Positions 46,305-56,111 of a stretch of DNA of 64,000 nt are shown here, in pieces. Numbering within the stretch: the first letter of the stretch is position 1; each line of letters begins with the position of its first letter. Under the pieces are notes generated by a model, which was given only the letters and a program-made list of their open reading frames with translations, had not been told where the DNA came from and ran no database searches. The translations under genes were made by a program, and so were the position numbers. Where the stretch lies: the NCBI RefSeq assembly GCF_900129295.1, contig NZ_FQUU01000008.1:1-64000 (forward strand). The letters are read 5' to 3'. This DNA is from Flavisolibacter ginsengisoli DSM 18119. Its GTDB lineage: Bacteria; Bacteroidota; Bacteroidia; Chitinophagales; Chitinophagaceae.

Positions 46305-48269
46305 CTACTGCTTTTTAGCCCACCATAATGGTGTGAGTACCTCGTCTGGACCACCCAAAGCATCCACTGCCTGGTTGTAACCATTTACATTACTGTTTTT
46401 CAGACCAGATGGATATTTCATTCTTTGTGGGAAAAATTGAACTTTACTAGTCATAAGATTACCCGTATTAAGTTCAGGAAGAGTTTGAATAGGACCTTCA
46501 AGCACCACATTTTCAAAGAATGGCAACCCTAACCTCCTGTGATCATTCCAGGTTTCAAGAGGCAACCATGGTGTTTGTGCTATAAACTTTTGGGTTATAA
46601 TTTTAGTAAGCTGGTCATTTCTTACAGTTCCGTTTTTGTATAAATTATTTACAGGGTAAGCTATGGTCGCAGTTCCAGGTGTTCCTGTAATGCCATCTAC
46701 ATAGTTCATAACGTGGCTATCCCCTGGTTCTGTAGTATGGGACCAGCTAACAGATGTTCCTACTCTATTATATTCAGTAGAGGCAAGGTAAGTCCCCAGG
46801 TAAGAGGAAACGTCCCAATATTCGAAGCTCTTTGCTATTCCAGTTTCGTATGCAGTTTGCCCGTCAACAGGTGTTGTCCAACCTCTTACTGCACCTTCAG
46901 CTAAAAGGAAATAAGTTTCCCAGGCGCCAAAAAACACTCTTTTTGCATTTTGTGTTCTGAATTGGTTCTTCAAGGTTGGAGACATGCCTGTAGACGCGCC
47001 TATATCCTGGGCCTGGAAAAGTTTATTGTGCCAATCACCTTTCACACCCCAGTTACCATCAGGGGTAGGATTCCAGGTATATTTTCCATCTATGGTTTTA
47101 ATTACTGTACCACTTGCATCTTTTACTTTACCAATTGTGTTTGAGGTAACAGCACCACAGGTTCCGCCAGGGAATGAAGCATCACTGCTATTACCCGGCA
47201 TATAAAAGATCTGGTATGCTCTTGGGTCAATCGTGTTAGGTAATCCATCTAACCAATAAGGTGCAAAGGGATTATTAGTTTTTGTAGTTAATTGTACAGG
47301 ATAATATTGCCCGGCATAATCAGCAGGTTTAATATTAGCAATGGCAGTAGCCTGGCTTGGCACATCCTTAATCACCGACGGGATCTGTTGCTGCGATGTC
47401 ACACTTCCTAAATTAACTACCAGGTTATTGAAAGTAACCGCTTCTGGCAATTGATACCAACAGCGGGAATACATGCCTGACAGATCATCCCATCCGGACT
47501 TTTCCTGTACCTGGAATATCTGGTTTGCATTTATCAGTAAATTTCCCTGGGCTGCATCTTCAAATTCCGCCTTTGCTTTAGCAGCATCCACTTCTGATAA
47601 ACGCATGGCCAGACGTAACCTCAATGAATTGCCATAGGCTTGCCATTTGGTAAAATTAAATCCGTAAGCAGGATCTTCATTTGATACATCTGATGGCAAA
47701 GATGATATAGAAAGGTCTAACTTAGAAGTGGCGTCTTTTAATTCATCCAGAATAAAATAATAAACATTCTTTACGTCCTTAAAATCAGGATTGACACCTT
47801 GAAAAGCCTCAATAGGCATAGGACCAAAATTGTCACTCATCTCACTCAGTAAATAGGCCCTCCATATTCTTGCAACCTGCATTAAATTGTTTGTATAATT
47901 TTTATTGCTCCCGGCAGCTATTTGTTGTTTCGCAACATCAATGGCACTATTTATATAATTTAAAGCGCCAGATTGGTTGTTATAATATGCAGAGATCCAT
48001 CCGTCATTATAATCTGCCCAGGAAAATGTGGCACCATCTGCATCACTGATCTGGTGACCTGCAGGAACCCAATAAAGTACAAATGTGCGCTCCGAAGCAT
48101 CTGGGTTCATTTGTGCATGGATGATGGAATTATCTATAAAGTATTCTACCTGCACCTGGTCCTTATTGGCTGCCACAGGATTGGTATTGATTTCTGTTAT
48201 TTTCTTACATGCAGAAAATATCAGCGCAGGCATTATTAATAAAATTGATTTTCTAACTATATGTTTCAT
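46305..48269 (-). CDS. SusD/RagB family nutrient-binding outer membrane lipoprotein (large)
   Basis: A 654-residue SusD-type lipoprotein, longer than the usual 500-550. The lipobox is PALIFSAC. Typical features are QVARIWRAYLLSEMSDNFGP, KWQAYGNSLRLRLAMRLSEV, YFLLAEGAVRGW and the end segment LETWNDHRRLGLPFFEN with a final PLWWAKKQ. It follows its susC partner by 25 bases. It binds the imported glycan at the cell surface. The extra length sits in the central loop region around residues 300-450. Confidence 0.94.
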   Translation of the reverse strand: MKHIVRKSILLIMPALIFSACKKITEINTNPVAANKDQVQVEYFIDNSIIHAQMNPDASERTFVLYWVPAGHQISDADGATFSWADYNDGWISAYYNNQSGALNYINSAIDVAKQQIAAGSNKNYTNNLMQVARIWRAYLLSEMSDNFGPMPIEAFQGVNPDFKDVKNVYYFILDELKDATSKLDLSISSLPSDVSNEDPAYGFNFTKWQAYGNSLRLRLAMRLSEVDAAKAKAEFEDAAQGNLLINANQIFQVQEKSGWDDLSGMYSRCWYQLPEAVTFNNLVVNLGSVTSQQQIPSVIKDVPSQATAIANIKPADYAGQYYPVQLTTKTNNPFAPYWLDGLPNTIDPRAYQIFYMPGNSSDASFPGGTCGAVTSNTIGKVKDASGTVIKTIDGKYTWNPTPDGNWGVKGDWHNKLFQAQDIGASTGMSPTLKNQFRTQNAKRVFFGAWETYFLLAEGAVRGWTTPVDGQTAYETGIAKSFEYWDVSSYLGTYLASTEYNRVGTSVSWSHTTEPGDSHVMNYVDGITGTPGTATIAYPVNNLYKNGTVRNDQLTKIITQKFIAQTPWLPLETWNDHRRLGLPFFENVVLEGPIQTLPELNTGNLMTSKVQFFPQRMKYPSGLKNSNVNGYNQAVDALGGPDEVLTPLWWAKKQ

Positions 48270-48294
48270 GACTGTTGAATTAATGAGTTAATGA

Positions 48295-51200
48295 TCAGAA
48301 CCCTAATGAAAGGTTGATGTAAAAAGTACGGGTGGTAGGTGCACTTCCGTTTTCAAAACCCACAGCTGTAGTACCCGTTGCAAATACCGATTCAGGATCT
48401 AATCCATGCATATGGCTGCTGATAAGCCATACATTATTACAAGACACCGACACAATTGCTTTTTGAACAAAAGTTTTCTGTAATACGGTGCGTGGTAGAT
48501 TATAACTCAACTGGATATTCCTTATTCTTACATTAGACGCATCATATAAATTAGCTTCAGTTATACCTGTGTTTCCTGCACCGGCGACAGCTGCCCAATA
48601 TTGCTGGGTAGATATCTTGTTTGTATTAGCAATATATCCATTACCCCCTGGGTCTGGTATCACACCCTGAACGATCATTGAATCCCTGGATCCGCCCGTT
48701 ACAGTTACACCTGCAGTACCAGCACGTTGCATATTATCTAAGGTTTGAGAGAATATTTTTCCTCCAATGCGGGCATCGACCAGTACTGAAAGGCCTATCC
48801 CCTTATATGAAAATGAGTTGGAAAGGCCTAATAATGCATCTGCCTGTTGATTTCCAAGCCTGGTTATATCTGTAGTTGCTTTAGGCAGGCCACCGGAAGA
48901 TAAAATCAATTGGCCATTGTTTGCATCTTTCGGATCTGTAACCCTTAATAACTGGGTTCCATAAATTTCACCATATGGCTGGCCGGCGACTGCCAGGATC
49001 TTGATGTTATCAAAACCTCCTAATTCATACTTGTCTACATTAGGATATATGGAAGGCACTGTATTCTTATTGTGAGAGAAATTTACTCCCATGGTCCAGT
49101 TTAGAGAATTTCTGCTTTCCAGAATGCGTGCATCGGCAGTTACCTCTATTCCCTTGTTTTGAACATTTCCTGAATTCACTTTCATCCTGCTATAACCACT
49201 TAATGGATCCATTGGAAGGTCGATCAATTGACGGATAGCATTTGATTTATAAACAGAAACATCTATACCAACCCGGCTTTTAAGAAAGCGCATTTCAAGC
49301 CCCGCTTCATAAGACTTGATTAATTGACTCTTCACAGTAGAATCATACAAAGTACCATTTCTTGAGGCAGTTGTATTTCCATTAGGATCCGTACCAATGC
49401 TGTAAGTATTATACAGTTCATAAGGTCCAAGATCACTTCCTGCCTCAGCATAAGACGCCCGCAACTTAGTATAGCTTAACCAGGAAGGTAAATCACCTCC
49501 ATGACTATTGATCATATCAGTGAATACATAAGAAAGACTTACTGAAGGATAGAAATAAGATTTATTTTTTGGAGCCAGTGCAGAAGTCCAGTCGTTACGG
49601 AAAGTAGTGTTTAAAAATAGATAATTATCATAATTCATTTCCAGAGCTCCATACAATGAATTAATTTTCTTCTGGCTGAAAGCCTGGCTCACAGCTGGGT
49701 TACCTACAGAATTGTTTACAGAGAATAAGTTTGGTACCCGTAGATTTCCTGCATTGATATCTAAAGCACTGTTTTGCCATGCCATAAGATTGCCACCTAC
49801 CATTAAAGAACCGCCTAATCTTCCAAATAGATTATCCTTTTTGGCAGTAAGCATACCGCTATAGTTAGTTTGATGATAGGTTTGTTTACCTAGTCCGTAA
49901 GATCCACTTTGACTACCGGGGCTTCCACCATATCTTTTAGATTCAGTACTGGTAGTGTACATATCAGCCCCACCATTCAGTTCTCCTGAAAGCCAGTTAG
50001 TAAACTGGTGTTTAAGAGATGCATATAAAATATAACGGTCACGGGTGTCTGCATTCAGGTTGTATTTAGCAGCCCAATAAGGGTTCATGCCGGAGCCTTT
50101 TTGCCACCAGAACATATTCCCACTGCTATCCAGGGGATTTTCGAAATTCAGAATGTTGAGTGTTCTTGGCAAGCCATATATAGTGGCAAAGATGCTTCCG
50201 TTTTGCCCTTCAAGCGACCTGTTTTTAGCAATTGCATTAATGTATTGAACCTTGGTATCCAATGTCCAGTTGTCATTATTGCCAAACTTAGTAACCGCCC
50301 TTGCCGTAATATTATTACGTGTAAGTTTAGCTCCGGGAATCATGCTTTTATTGTCAAAGCGATTATAAGAAGCAAATACAGAGGTATTATTAACCTGTTG
50401 CTGTATTGAGATATTCTGATTCGAAACTATACCGTTTCCAAAAAAGCTTTTGGCATTATCATAAGGTTGAAGTGTAACCTGTTTACCAGCCCAGTCAGTA
50501 ACTGTTTGGCCAGCTATTTTTGGTCCCCAGCTTGATGTAGAAACAGAGTCATAAACTCCATTACTTCCCTGTGCATAAAGATCCTGCATTTCAGGCCTTG
50601 TAAATATGCTTTCAAATCCAACAGAAGATGAAACTGTAACACCGAGGCCTGTTTGCTTTTTACCGGTTTTGGTAGTAATTAATATAACGCCATTTCCACC
50701 AAGTGAACCATATAGTGCAGCGGCCGCAGGGCCTTTTAAGACACTAACAGATGCAATGTCATCTGGGTTAATATCACTTAATCCGTTACCCATATCAAGA
50801 GAAGGATTCCAGAAATCATTAGTAGAGCCTATACCTACACGTCCTGTGTAGTTATCCATAGGTACACCATCTACAACAATTAATGGTTGAGAGGTTCCGG
50901 TAAGTGAATTGTTACCACGCAAAACTATTTGCGAAGATCCACCAGGCCCGTTACCTGAACGAACAACTTGTAAACCTGCAACTTTTCCAGAAAGGTCATT
51001 TACCAGGTTAACCTCCCTGGCCTCAACCAGTGTTTGTCCTTTCACTTCCTGTACAGCATATCCCAGGGATTTTTTTTGTTTCCTGATACCTAATGCTGTT
51101 ACCACCACTTCGTTCAGGCTGTTATTGCCCTCGGTTAATACAACATTCAAGTTAGCGCCAGTACCCACTGCAACTTCCTTGCTTGTAAAATTTACTGAAG

Positions 51201-51426
51201 TGAATTCAATTACGGCATTAGCATCTTTTACATCGACACTAAAATTTCCATTTTCATCAGTGGCGCCACTGATGTTTGTGCCTTTGATATGATAGGTAAC
51301 TCCCGCTATAGGATTACCATTTGCATCCTTTACAGTTCCCGAAACATGCTTTTGCTGTGCCATAGCCACAACAAAACATAGATTCAGTAACAAGCAAAGC
51401 AGGAGCTTTGGGGTCATTTTTTTCAT
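48295..51426 (-). CDS. SusC/RagA family TonB-dependent outer membrane transporter
   Basis: A 1043-residue transporter. Signal peptide LLLCLLLNLCFVVAMAQ, carboxypeptidase-regulatory-like domain (about residues 28-105, VSGTVKDANGNPIAGVTYHI), then NEVVVTALGIRKQKKSLGYA, the plug (VVRSGNGPGGSSQIVLRGNN, VDGVPMDNYTGRVGIG, VLKGPAAAALYGSLGGNGVI) and a long barrel ending TFYINLSLGF. There is no STN domain. The ROK regulator ends 45 bases upstream, so it may be co-transcribed. Confidence 0.96.
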   Translation of the reverse strand: MKKMTPKLLLCLLLNLCFVVAMAQQKHVSGTVKDANGNPIAGVTYHIKGTNISGATDENGNFSVDVKDANAVIEFTSVNFTSKEVAVGTGANLNVVLTEGNNSLNEVVVTALGIRKQKKSLGYAVQEVKGQTLVEAREVNLVNDLSGKVAGLQVVRSGNGPGGSSQIVLRGNNSLTGTSQPLIVVDGVPMDNYTGRVGIGSTNDFWNPSLDMGNGLSDINPDDIASVSVLKGPAAAALYGSLGGNGVILITTKTGKKQTGLGVTVSSSVGFESIFTRPEMQDLYAQGSNGVYDSVSTSSWGPKIAGQTVTDWAGKQVTLQPYDNAKSFFGNGIVSNQNISIQQQVNNTSVFASYNRFDNKSMIPGAKLTRNNITARAVTKFGNNDNWTLDTKVQYINAIAKNRSLEGQNGSIFATIYGLPRTLNILNFENPLDSSGNMFWWQKGSGMNPYWAAKYNLNADTRDRYILYASLKHQFTNWLSGELNGGADMYTTSTESKRYGGSPGSQSGSYGLGKQTYHQTNYSGMLTAKKDNLFGRLGGSLMVGGNLMAWQNSALDINAGNLRVPNLFSVNNSVGNPAVSQAFSQKKINSLYGALEMNYDNYLFLNTTFRNDWTSALAPKNKSYFYPSVSLSYVFTDMINSHGGDLPSWLSYTKLRASYAEAGSDLGPYELYNTYSIGTDPNGNTTASRNGTLYDSTVKSQLIKSYEAGLEMRFLKSRVGIDVSVYKSNAIRQLIDLPMDPLSGYSRMKVNSGNVQNKGIEVTADARILESRNSLNWTMGVNFSHNKNTVPSIYPNVDKYELGGFDNIKILAVAGQPYGEIYGTQLLRVTDPKDANNGQLILSSGGLPKATTDITRLGNQQADALLGLSNSFSYKGIGLSVLVDARIGGKIFSQTLDNMQRAGTAGVTVTGGSRDSMIVQGVIPDPGGNGYIANTNKISTQQYWAAVAGAGNTGITEANLYDASNVRIRNIQLSYNLPRTVLQKTFVQKAIVSVSCNNVWLISSHMHGLDPESVFATGTTAVGFENGSAPTTRTFYINLSLGF

Positions 51427-51471
51427 TGCAGTTTGATTTTAAATTAACGGTATTAAACTTCTTATTATAGA

Positions 51472-52686
51472 TTATGCCACTACGTCATCAAAAGACTTTT
51501 TTTCCAAAGCACTATCAAGCATGTCAAAATTTTCCATGACCAGTGCCGCCGCTCCTATTAGTTCTGCCTGAAAGCCTAATGATGAAATTTTTATTTCAGT
51601 GTTCTCAGCAATCTTCGGAATACAGTGTTCGTTGATAGCCTGCTGAATAGGTGCCAACCATAGTTTGCCCACACCTGCACCCCGACCACTTAATACAATT
51701 AACTCAGGGTTGAGCAAATGGATCAATATGGCTACGCCCCTGCCAATATTATAACCAGCTTCAGAAAACAATTCTACAGCAAACTTATCGCCCTTGTCAG
51801 CCGCGTCCATAATTGCCGCTGCCGTTTCTTCAATATTCTCTAATACAAGATTCTTTAATCTTGAAACCTTTCCTTTTTTAAGACCTTCCACAGCTTTTTC
51901 TGCTACAACAAGCAAAGAAGTTTCTGTTTCAAGACATCCGCTTTTTCCGCAACTGCACATTTTGTTATTGGTAAATAATGGAATGTGGCTAAACTCCCCG
52001 GCGAACCCATTATATCCCCGGAACAACTCACCATTCAAAATCATTCCCAGGCCTACTCCCCAGTTAATATTGATAACCATTACATTTTGCCTGTTCTTTG
52101 CTTCTCCTAATCTCAGTTCCGCCAGGGCTATCAAACTTGAATCATTATCTATTAAAACTGGCAAGCCAACCTCTGATTCTATATAACTGACAATGCTGCC
52201 TTCACTTATCTTTAAAAAAGAGTGGTTGATGCCCTTAAGAACATCTATAAACCCTGGCATTCCAATACCAATACCAGCTATCTTACTTTTAGGTATAGTT
52301 GACTTTTCTATAAACTTTAAAATATTCTTACGAAGTTCTTCTGCCGCCTTAGGATTGTTATTTAATTTCAATTCTACCTTTTCTACCTCTCCAATAAGAT
52401 TATTTCGCATATCCACGATAGCCATTCGGGTAATCAATTGGTCCATGGCCACAGCTACCACATACATTAAGTCCGATTTAAGGGAATACGTCTGTGGCCG
52501 CCTGCCGCCGGTAGACAATGCATAACCTAATTCCTGTACACTTCCTTCTTCAATTAATTCATTAAGGACTTTTGTAGTTAGAGGTAAACTCTTGTCTGTT
52601 AATTGGCTTAATTCAGCACATGATAATTGGCCAGAAAAATATAAATGCTTGATTATGTTTCTTTTATAAGAATCTTGTTTGCTCAC
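51472..52686 (-). CDS. ROK family transcriptional regulator (NagC/XylR-like)
   Basis: A 404-residue protein with an N-terminal winged helix-turn-helix (about residues 10-60, with CAELSQLTDKSLPLTTKVLN) and a C-terminal ROK sugar-binding domain. Zinc-type cysteines are in NNKMCSCGKSGCLETETS, and IGIGMPGFIDVLKGI and LIDNDSSLIALAELRLGEA resemble the phosphate and ligand loops. It lies directly upstream of susC on the same strand, so it probably controls the glycan locus in response to a released sugar. A palindrome lies 60-90 bases before its start. Confidence 0.92.
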   Translation of the reverse strand: MSKQDSYKRNIIKHLYFSGQLSCAELSQLTDKSLPLTTKVLNELIEEGSVQELGYALSTGGRRPQTYSLKSDLMYVVAVAMDQLITRMAIVDMRNNLIGEVEKVELKLNNNPKAAEELRKNILKFIEKSTIPKSKIAGIGIGMPGFIDVLKGINHSFLKISEGSIVSYIESEVGLPVLIDNDSSLIALAELRLGEAKNRQNVMVININWGVGLGMILNGELFRGYNGFAGEFSHIPLFTNNKMCSCGKSGCLETETSLLVVAEKAVEGLKKGKVSRLKNLVLENIEETAAAIMDAADKGDKFAVELFSEAGYNIGRGVAILIHLLNPELIVLSGRGAGVGKLWLAPIQQAINEHCIPKIAENTEIKISSLGFQAELIGAAALVMENFDMLDSALEKKSFDDVVA

Positions 52687-52746
52687 TTCGGGAGGAGTTG
52701 TTTATAAAACAATTAGAATAATTAAGTTAAGATAAGGAACTTTTAT

Positions 52747-52775
52747 AAAATAATTAAAAAGTTTTAAATTATTTT
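52747..52775. promoter_or_regulatory. Candidate operator upstream of the ROK regulator
   Basis: AAAATAATT at 52747-52755 and AATTATTTT at 52767-52775 form a 9-bp inverted repeat around an A/T-rich centre, 61-89 bases before the ROK start codon. ROK proteins often bind AT-rich palindromes and autoregulate, so this is a plausible site. Confidence 0.45.
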
Positions 52776-52963
52776 AAAAAGAATATCTAAGATATATTAA
52801 ACAACCTGACTTTATATATAGGAACAGGCAGGGCAATTTTCCTTTTACCGGGCCAATACATTAAAGATTGTCAACTTCTACTATTTGACCCTGGAACTAT
52901 AAGAATAAACGCTTGTTTATAAATGGGTTTGATGGTATCTAAGCAATAACTACGGTATACCTC

Positions 52964-53052
52964 CTCCCTATCTAAGGTATGGATACTCCGTGCGGGCACG
53001 GAGTATCCATGCCTTTCCTATGCCGAAGCTATATAGCAGGTAGGGAGAAGAT
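52964..53052. repeat. Dispersed palindromic element, copy 2
   Basis: Starts CTCCCTATCTAAGG like copy 1, then a 17-bp hairpin (52976-52992 with 52997-53013, loop CGGG, one wobble), then CCGAAGCTATATAG and an end reading GTAGGGAGAAGATA, which partly mirrors the start. Two stem positions differ from copy 1 on both strands in a compensating way, so the hairpin itself is conserved. Confidence 0.75.
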
Positions 53053-53769
53053 AACTAGAAGATCCTGGACGGATTCCTGGAATACACCTGTGAATAATAA
53101 GAAAAGTGCTGCTTTCGACTCTTTTTTATGCTTTTTCTTTTGACTTTATACGAAATTAATGTCAACATATTTCAAAGTTGAATTGCAGGTTCCCTTGAAT
53201 AAGCAAACAGCTTTTACTCCGGCCAATTTCAAATGTTGTGTATAAGAAAACAATAATTTATGGTTGCCCACCTGGCAGAAACAAAGACCTATTGCAGATA
53301 TGAAGTACGAATAATTTAATAAAAGCCATTTTTCAAATAAACTTTTGCTTCATTGACATTATTATCAAAGCACTTTAAATAATTACCTTGATGATTATGG
53401 ACCTACTAGTCAAAATATAAGGCCTATCATCGTTTAGGCATTGTTCTTATGAGAAGTGCATGCGGGTCTTTTACATTGGTATTGAAAATTATATCTAAAA
53501 GAATTTTAAAACTTATTATGGAAAAAGGCTGCATTTATCTTAATAAATATTAGTCTTTAACAATACGATTCTGAATAGGCACATCTTAAAGAAAAATTAG
53601 ACAGATATCTTAAGTGATTGGCAGATAACATTCTTATCGATTTGAAATTTTGCGCTTTCGTTTGCGCATTCTTCTTTCCATAAATGTTTTAATTTCCAAT
53701 ACTGTAGGCCTTAAAAGGCTTATTTTTCTTTCCTTTTTCAATTAACGTAACCACCAACAATCAAAACCA

Positions 53770-55131
53770 ATGAATAGAAAAGAATTTGTAAGAACAGCAG
53801 GTATAGCAGCCGCTGGATTAGTTGTATTGCCTTCCGGGAATTTATTTGCAAAGGAATATGGTGATGCTAAGGTAAAGCTTGCCATTATTGGAGTAGGCGC
53901 CCGGGGATTAAACAACCTGGAACTGGTATTAAGAAGACAGGATATAGACCTGGTGGCTATCTGTGATGTGGAACCCCGCACGCTGGCGCTTGCAAAAGAT
54001 ATGATCAATAAAACTGGCAAAAAGATGCCACAGATCTTTACTGGTGATAACTATGCATGGAAAAAAATGCTGGAAATAAAAGGAGGGATTGATGGAGTGG
54101 TGATTGCTACACCCTGGGAATGGCACAAGCCAATGATTATAGGTGCTATTGATGCAGGGCTAAAATACATCGCTACAGAAGTTATACTAGGAATTACACT
54201 GCAGGATCATTGGGATGTGGTGAAAGCTGCAGAAAAGAATAATGCACATGTGATGATGCTGGAAAACGTATGTTACCGCCGCGATGTGATGGCAGTGCTT
54301 AATATGGTGCGCCAGGGCTTATTTGGTGAGCTCATTCACCTGCAAGGCGGTTATCAGCATGACCTGCGTGAAGTGAAGTTTAATGATGGCATTAATTACT
54401 ATGGCAATGGAGTGGAGTTTGGAGAAAAAGGCTATTCTGAAGCACATTGGAGAACAGAACATTCAGTGCACCGCAATGGAGATCTCTATCCTACTCATGG
54501 TATTGGACCTATCGCTCATTATATTGATATCAACAGGGGTAATCGTTTTCTTTCCCTCAATTCTTTTTCAACCAAAACCCGGGGATTGCACAATTATATT
54601 GTCAAAAAAGGAGGAGAAACCCATCCCAATGCGAAAGTTAAATTTAAGCTTGGAGATATTGTAACTACCCAGATCAATTGTGCCAATGGAGAAACAGTTC
54701 TATTGCAACATGATACCAACCTGCCAAGGCCTTACTCCTTAGGATTCCGGGTGCAAGGGACAGAAGGACTTTGGATGGATGTGAATAAGGGGATTTATAT
54801 ACAGGATAAATCAGCCAAACCTCACCAGTGGGATGATGCCAAAACCTGGCTGGACAAATATGATCATCCGCTATGGGAAAAATGGAGCAAGGAAACAGAA
54901 GGTGCGGGCCATGGAGGTATGGACTTCTTTGTCATTCATGCCTTTGTTGAATCTATTAAAAGAAAGACCCCAACACCTATGGACGTGTATGACGCTGCTA
55001 CCTGGAGTGCCATAACGCCATTAAGTGAAAACTCTATTGAACTGGGTAATGAAACTGTTGAATTTCCAGATTTCACTGGTGGTCAATGGATGTACCGCAA
55101 ACCAGTGTTTGCCCTGGGTAATGAATTCTAA
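53770..55131 (+). CDS. GH109-type NAD-dependent glycosidase (Gfo/Idh/MocA fold), probable alpha-N-acetylgalactosaminidase
   Basis: A 453-residue protein with a Tat-like signal (MNRKEFVRTAGIAAAGLVVL). The Rossmann part has LAIIGVGARGLNNLELVLRR and DGVVIATPWEWHKPMII. The central signature is very close to characterised GH109 enzymes: LENVCYRRDVMAVLNMVRQG, LIHLQGGYQHDLREVKFNDG, GVEFGEKGYSEAHWRTEHS, NGDLYPTHGIGPIAHYIDIN and LPRPYSLGFRVQGTEGLWMD. GH109 cleaves by transient oxidation with bound NAD. Folding with NAD before export explains the Tat signal. It stands alone downstream of the ROK/SusC locus; regulation with it is possible but unproven. Confidence 0.9.
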   Translation: MNRKEFVRTAGIAAAGLVVLPSGNLFAKEYGDAKVKLAIIGVGARGLNNLELVLRRQDIDLVAICDVEPRTLALAKDMINKTGKKMPQIFTGDNYAWKKMLEIKGGIDGVVIATPWEWHKPMIIGAIDAGLKYIATEVILGITLQDHWDVVKAAEKNNAHVMMLENVCYRRDVMAVLNMVRQGLFGELIHLQGGYQHDLREVKFNDGINYYGNGVEFGEKGYSEAHWRTEHSVHRNGDLYPTHGIGPIAHYIDINRGNRFLSLNSFSTKTRGLHNYIVKKGGETHPNAKVKFKLGDIVTTQINCANGETVLLQHDTNLPRPYSLGFRVQGTEGLWMDVNKGIYIQDKSAKPHQWDDAKTWLDKYDHPLWEKWSKETEGAGHGGMDFFVIHAFVESIKRKTPTPMDVYDAATWSAITPLSENSIELGNETVEFPDFTGGQWMYRKPVFALGNEF

Positions 55132-55260
55132 TGAGTCTCAATGTTATTGAGGTAATTTAGCTTCAATGATTTTAGATTATTTTGACTCTTAATCCTGAAG
55201 AAAGAAACTGATATCAGGACTGGCATTTACCCCAATGAAATAGTATCCTTAAAGTTTATT

Positions 55261-55286
55261 AAAAGGCCTCAGTAATGAGGCCTTTT
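55261..55286. terminator. Bidirectional terminator between convergent genes
   Basis: AAAAGGCCTCA/TGAGGCCTTTT is a perfect 11-bp stem with a four-base loop; both strands end in a T-run. It serves the GH109-type gene and the convergent gene ending at 55338. Confidence 0.85.
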
Positions 55287-55337
55287 AATTATTACGATCC
55301 TATTGATAAGTGATTTAAATATTTGAATTATAATACT

Positions 55338-56111
55338 CTATTTTAATCGCTCATAATACTCAATTGATTTATCACCATTTGGCCATGCAATGGATTGTTT
55401 AAAGTTGTCTTTGCCCTTCCACTCAATTTGTAAGGTGACAGGTTTTTGAACGAGGTCTGTTTTATAAGTCGAATTGGTATTTGTTTCGACTAACTGGTTA
55501 TTTCCATTCATTACAAAAGTACCGTACCCAAAAGCAGACTTGGGTTTATGGGTGGCAGAATCCTGAACAGTATTAGCCCATATAAAATTGCCGGATTCAA
55601 AAACTTTAAACTGTGTAACCTGGCTTGTATCCGCTTTACCATTCTTTGGTATATATACTGATTGAGTTTGTTTCCATGCGCCATCCATTGAAGTTCTTGC
55701 ATTTTTACTGACGTTATCATAATCTTCTACCAGGATAAAGGATCGGCCTGTGTCGGATGGAAAATTAATTAGTTGAGAATAACCATTGCCTTTCTTTGTT
55801 ATATCAAGTTTTACTGTATCATTATGTGCCCCGCCTGAACTTGTGTAAAAAACATATTCAATTACTTTCCCATCTTGCATTTTGTAGGTTCCAATTCCAT
55901 AATCGGCTAATGAGTCTCCAGGTATGGGATGGGCATAGATCATGTATTTTTCTGTATAAAGTTTCATTTGCTGAATGGGCATAGCGGTGTCATTTACCGT
56001 TTGCCTTGTTAGAGCGTAAGCCCCTTTCATTGATTTGTTGGCTTGTGAATAACTGTAGGAAGCAGTTAATAGCATGCACAGAGCCATACATAGAGTTGCT
56101 GACAATTTCAT
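55338..56111 (-). CDS. Secreted protein with two tandem lipocalin-like repeats
   Basis: A 257-residue protein with a signal peptide (MALCMLLTASYSYSQ). The mature part holds two related halves. The first runs from MKGAYALTRQTVND to about residue 125 and the second from MDGAWKQTQSVYIPKNG to the end. Both share a G-A-Y/W start, a middle Y/F-I-Y/W-A segment, a DYGIGTY/FGYGTF motif, an N-thr-like loop and a final aromatic strand. The architecture resembles DUF4488-like small beta barrels, but I am not certain of the family. Function unknown. Confidence 0.72.
   Translation of the reverse strand: MKLSATLCMALCMLLTASYSYSQANKSMKGAYALTRQTVNDTAMPIQQMKLYTEKYMIYAHPIPGDSLADYGIGTYKMQDGKVIEYVFYTSSGGAHNDTVKLDITKKGNGYSQLINFPSDTGRSFILVEDYDNVSKNARTSMDGAWKQTQSVYIPKNGKADTSQVTQFKVFESGNFIWANTVQDSATHKPKSAFGYGTFVMNGNNQLVETNTNSTYKTDLVQKPVTLQIEWKGKDNFKQSIAWPNGDKSIEYYERLK

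Larger units (their letters stand above)
52687..53769. other. Long intergenic region before the GH109-type gene
   Basis: A 1.08-kb gap with no gene. It holds a palindrome near the ROK gene (52747-52775), the second copy of the dispersed palindromic element (52964-53052), and a short inverted repeat TGCGC-TTTCGTTT-GCGCA at 53651-53668 about 100 bases before the GH109-type start, a possible operator. The rest is AT-rich without evident function. Confidence 0.6.

Noticed and set aside
34618-55135. Genomic island integrated at tRNA-Lys
   Set aside because: No integrase and no copy of the tRNA 3' end were found within the window.
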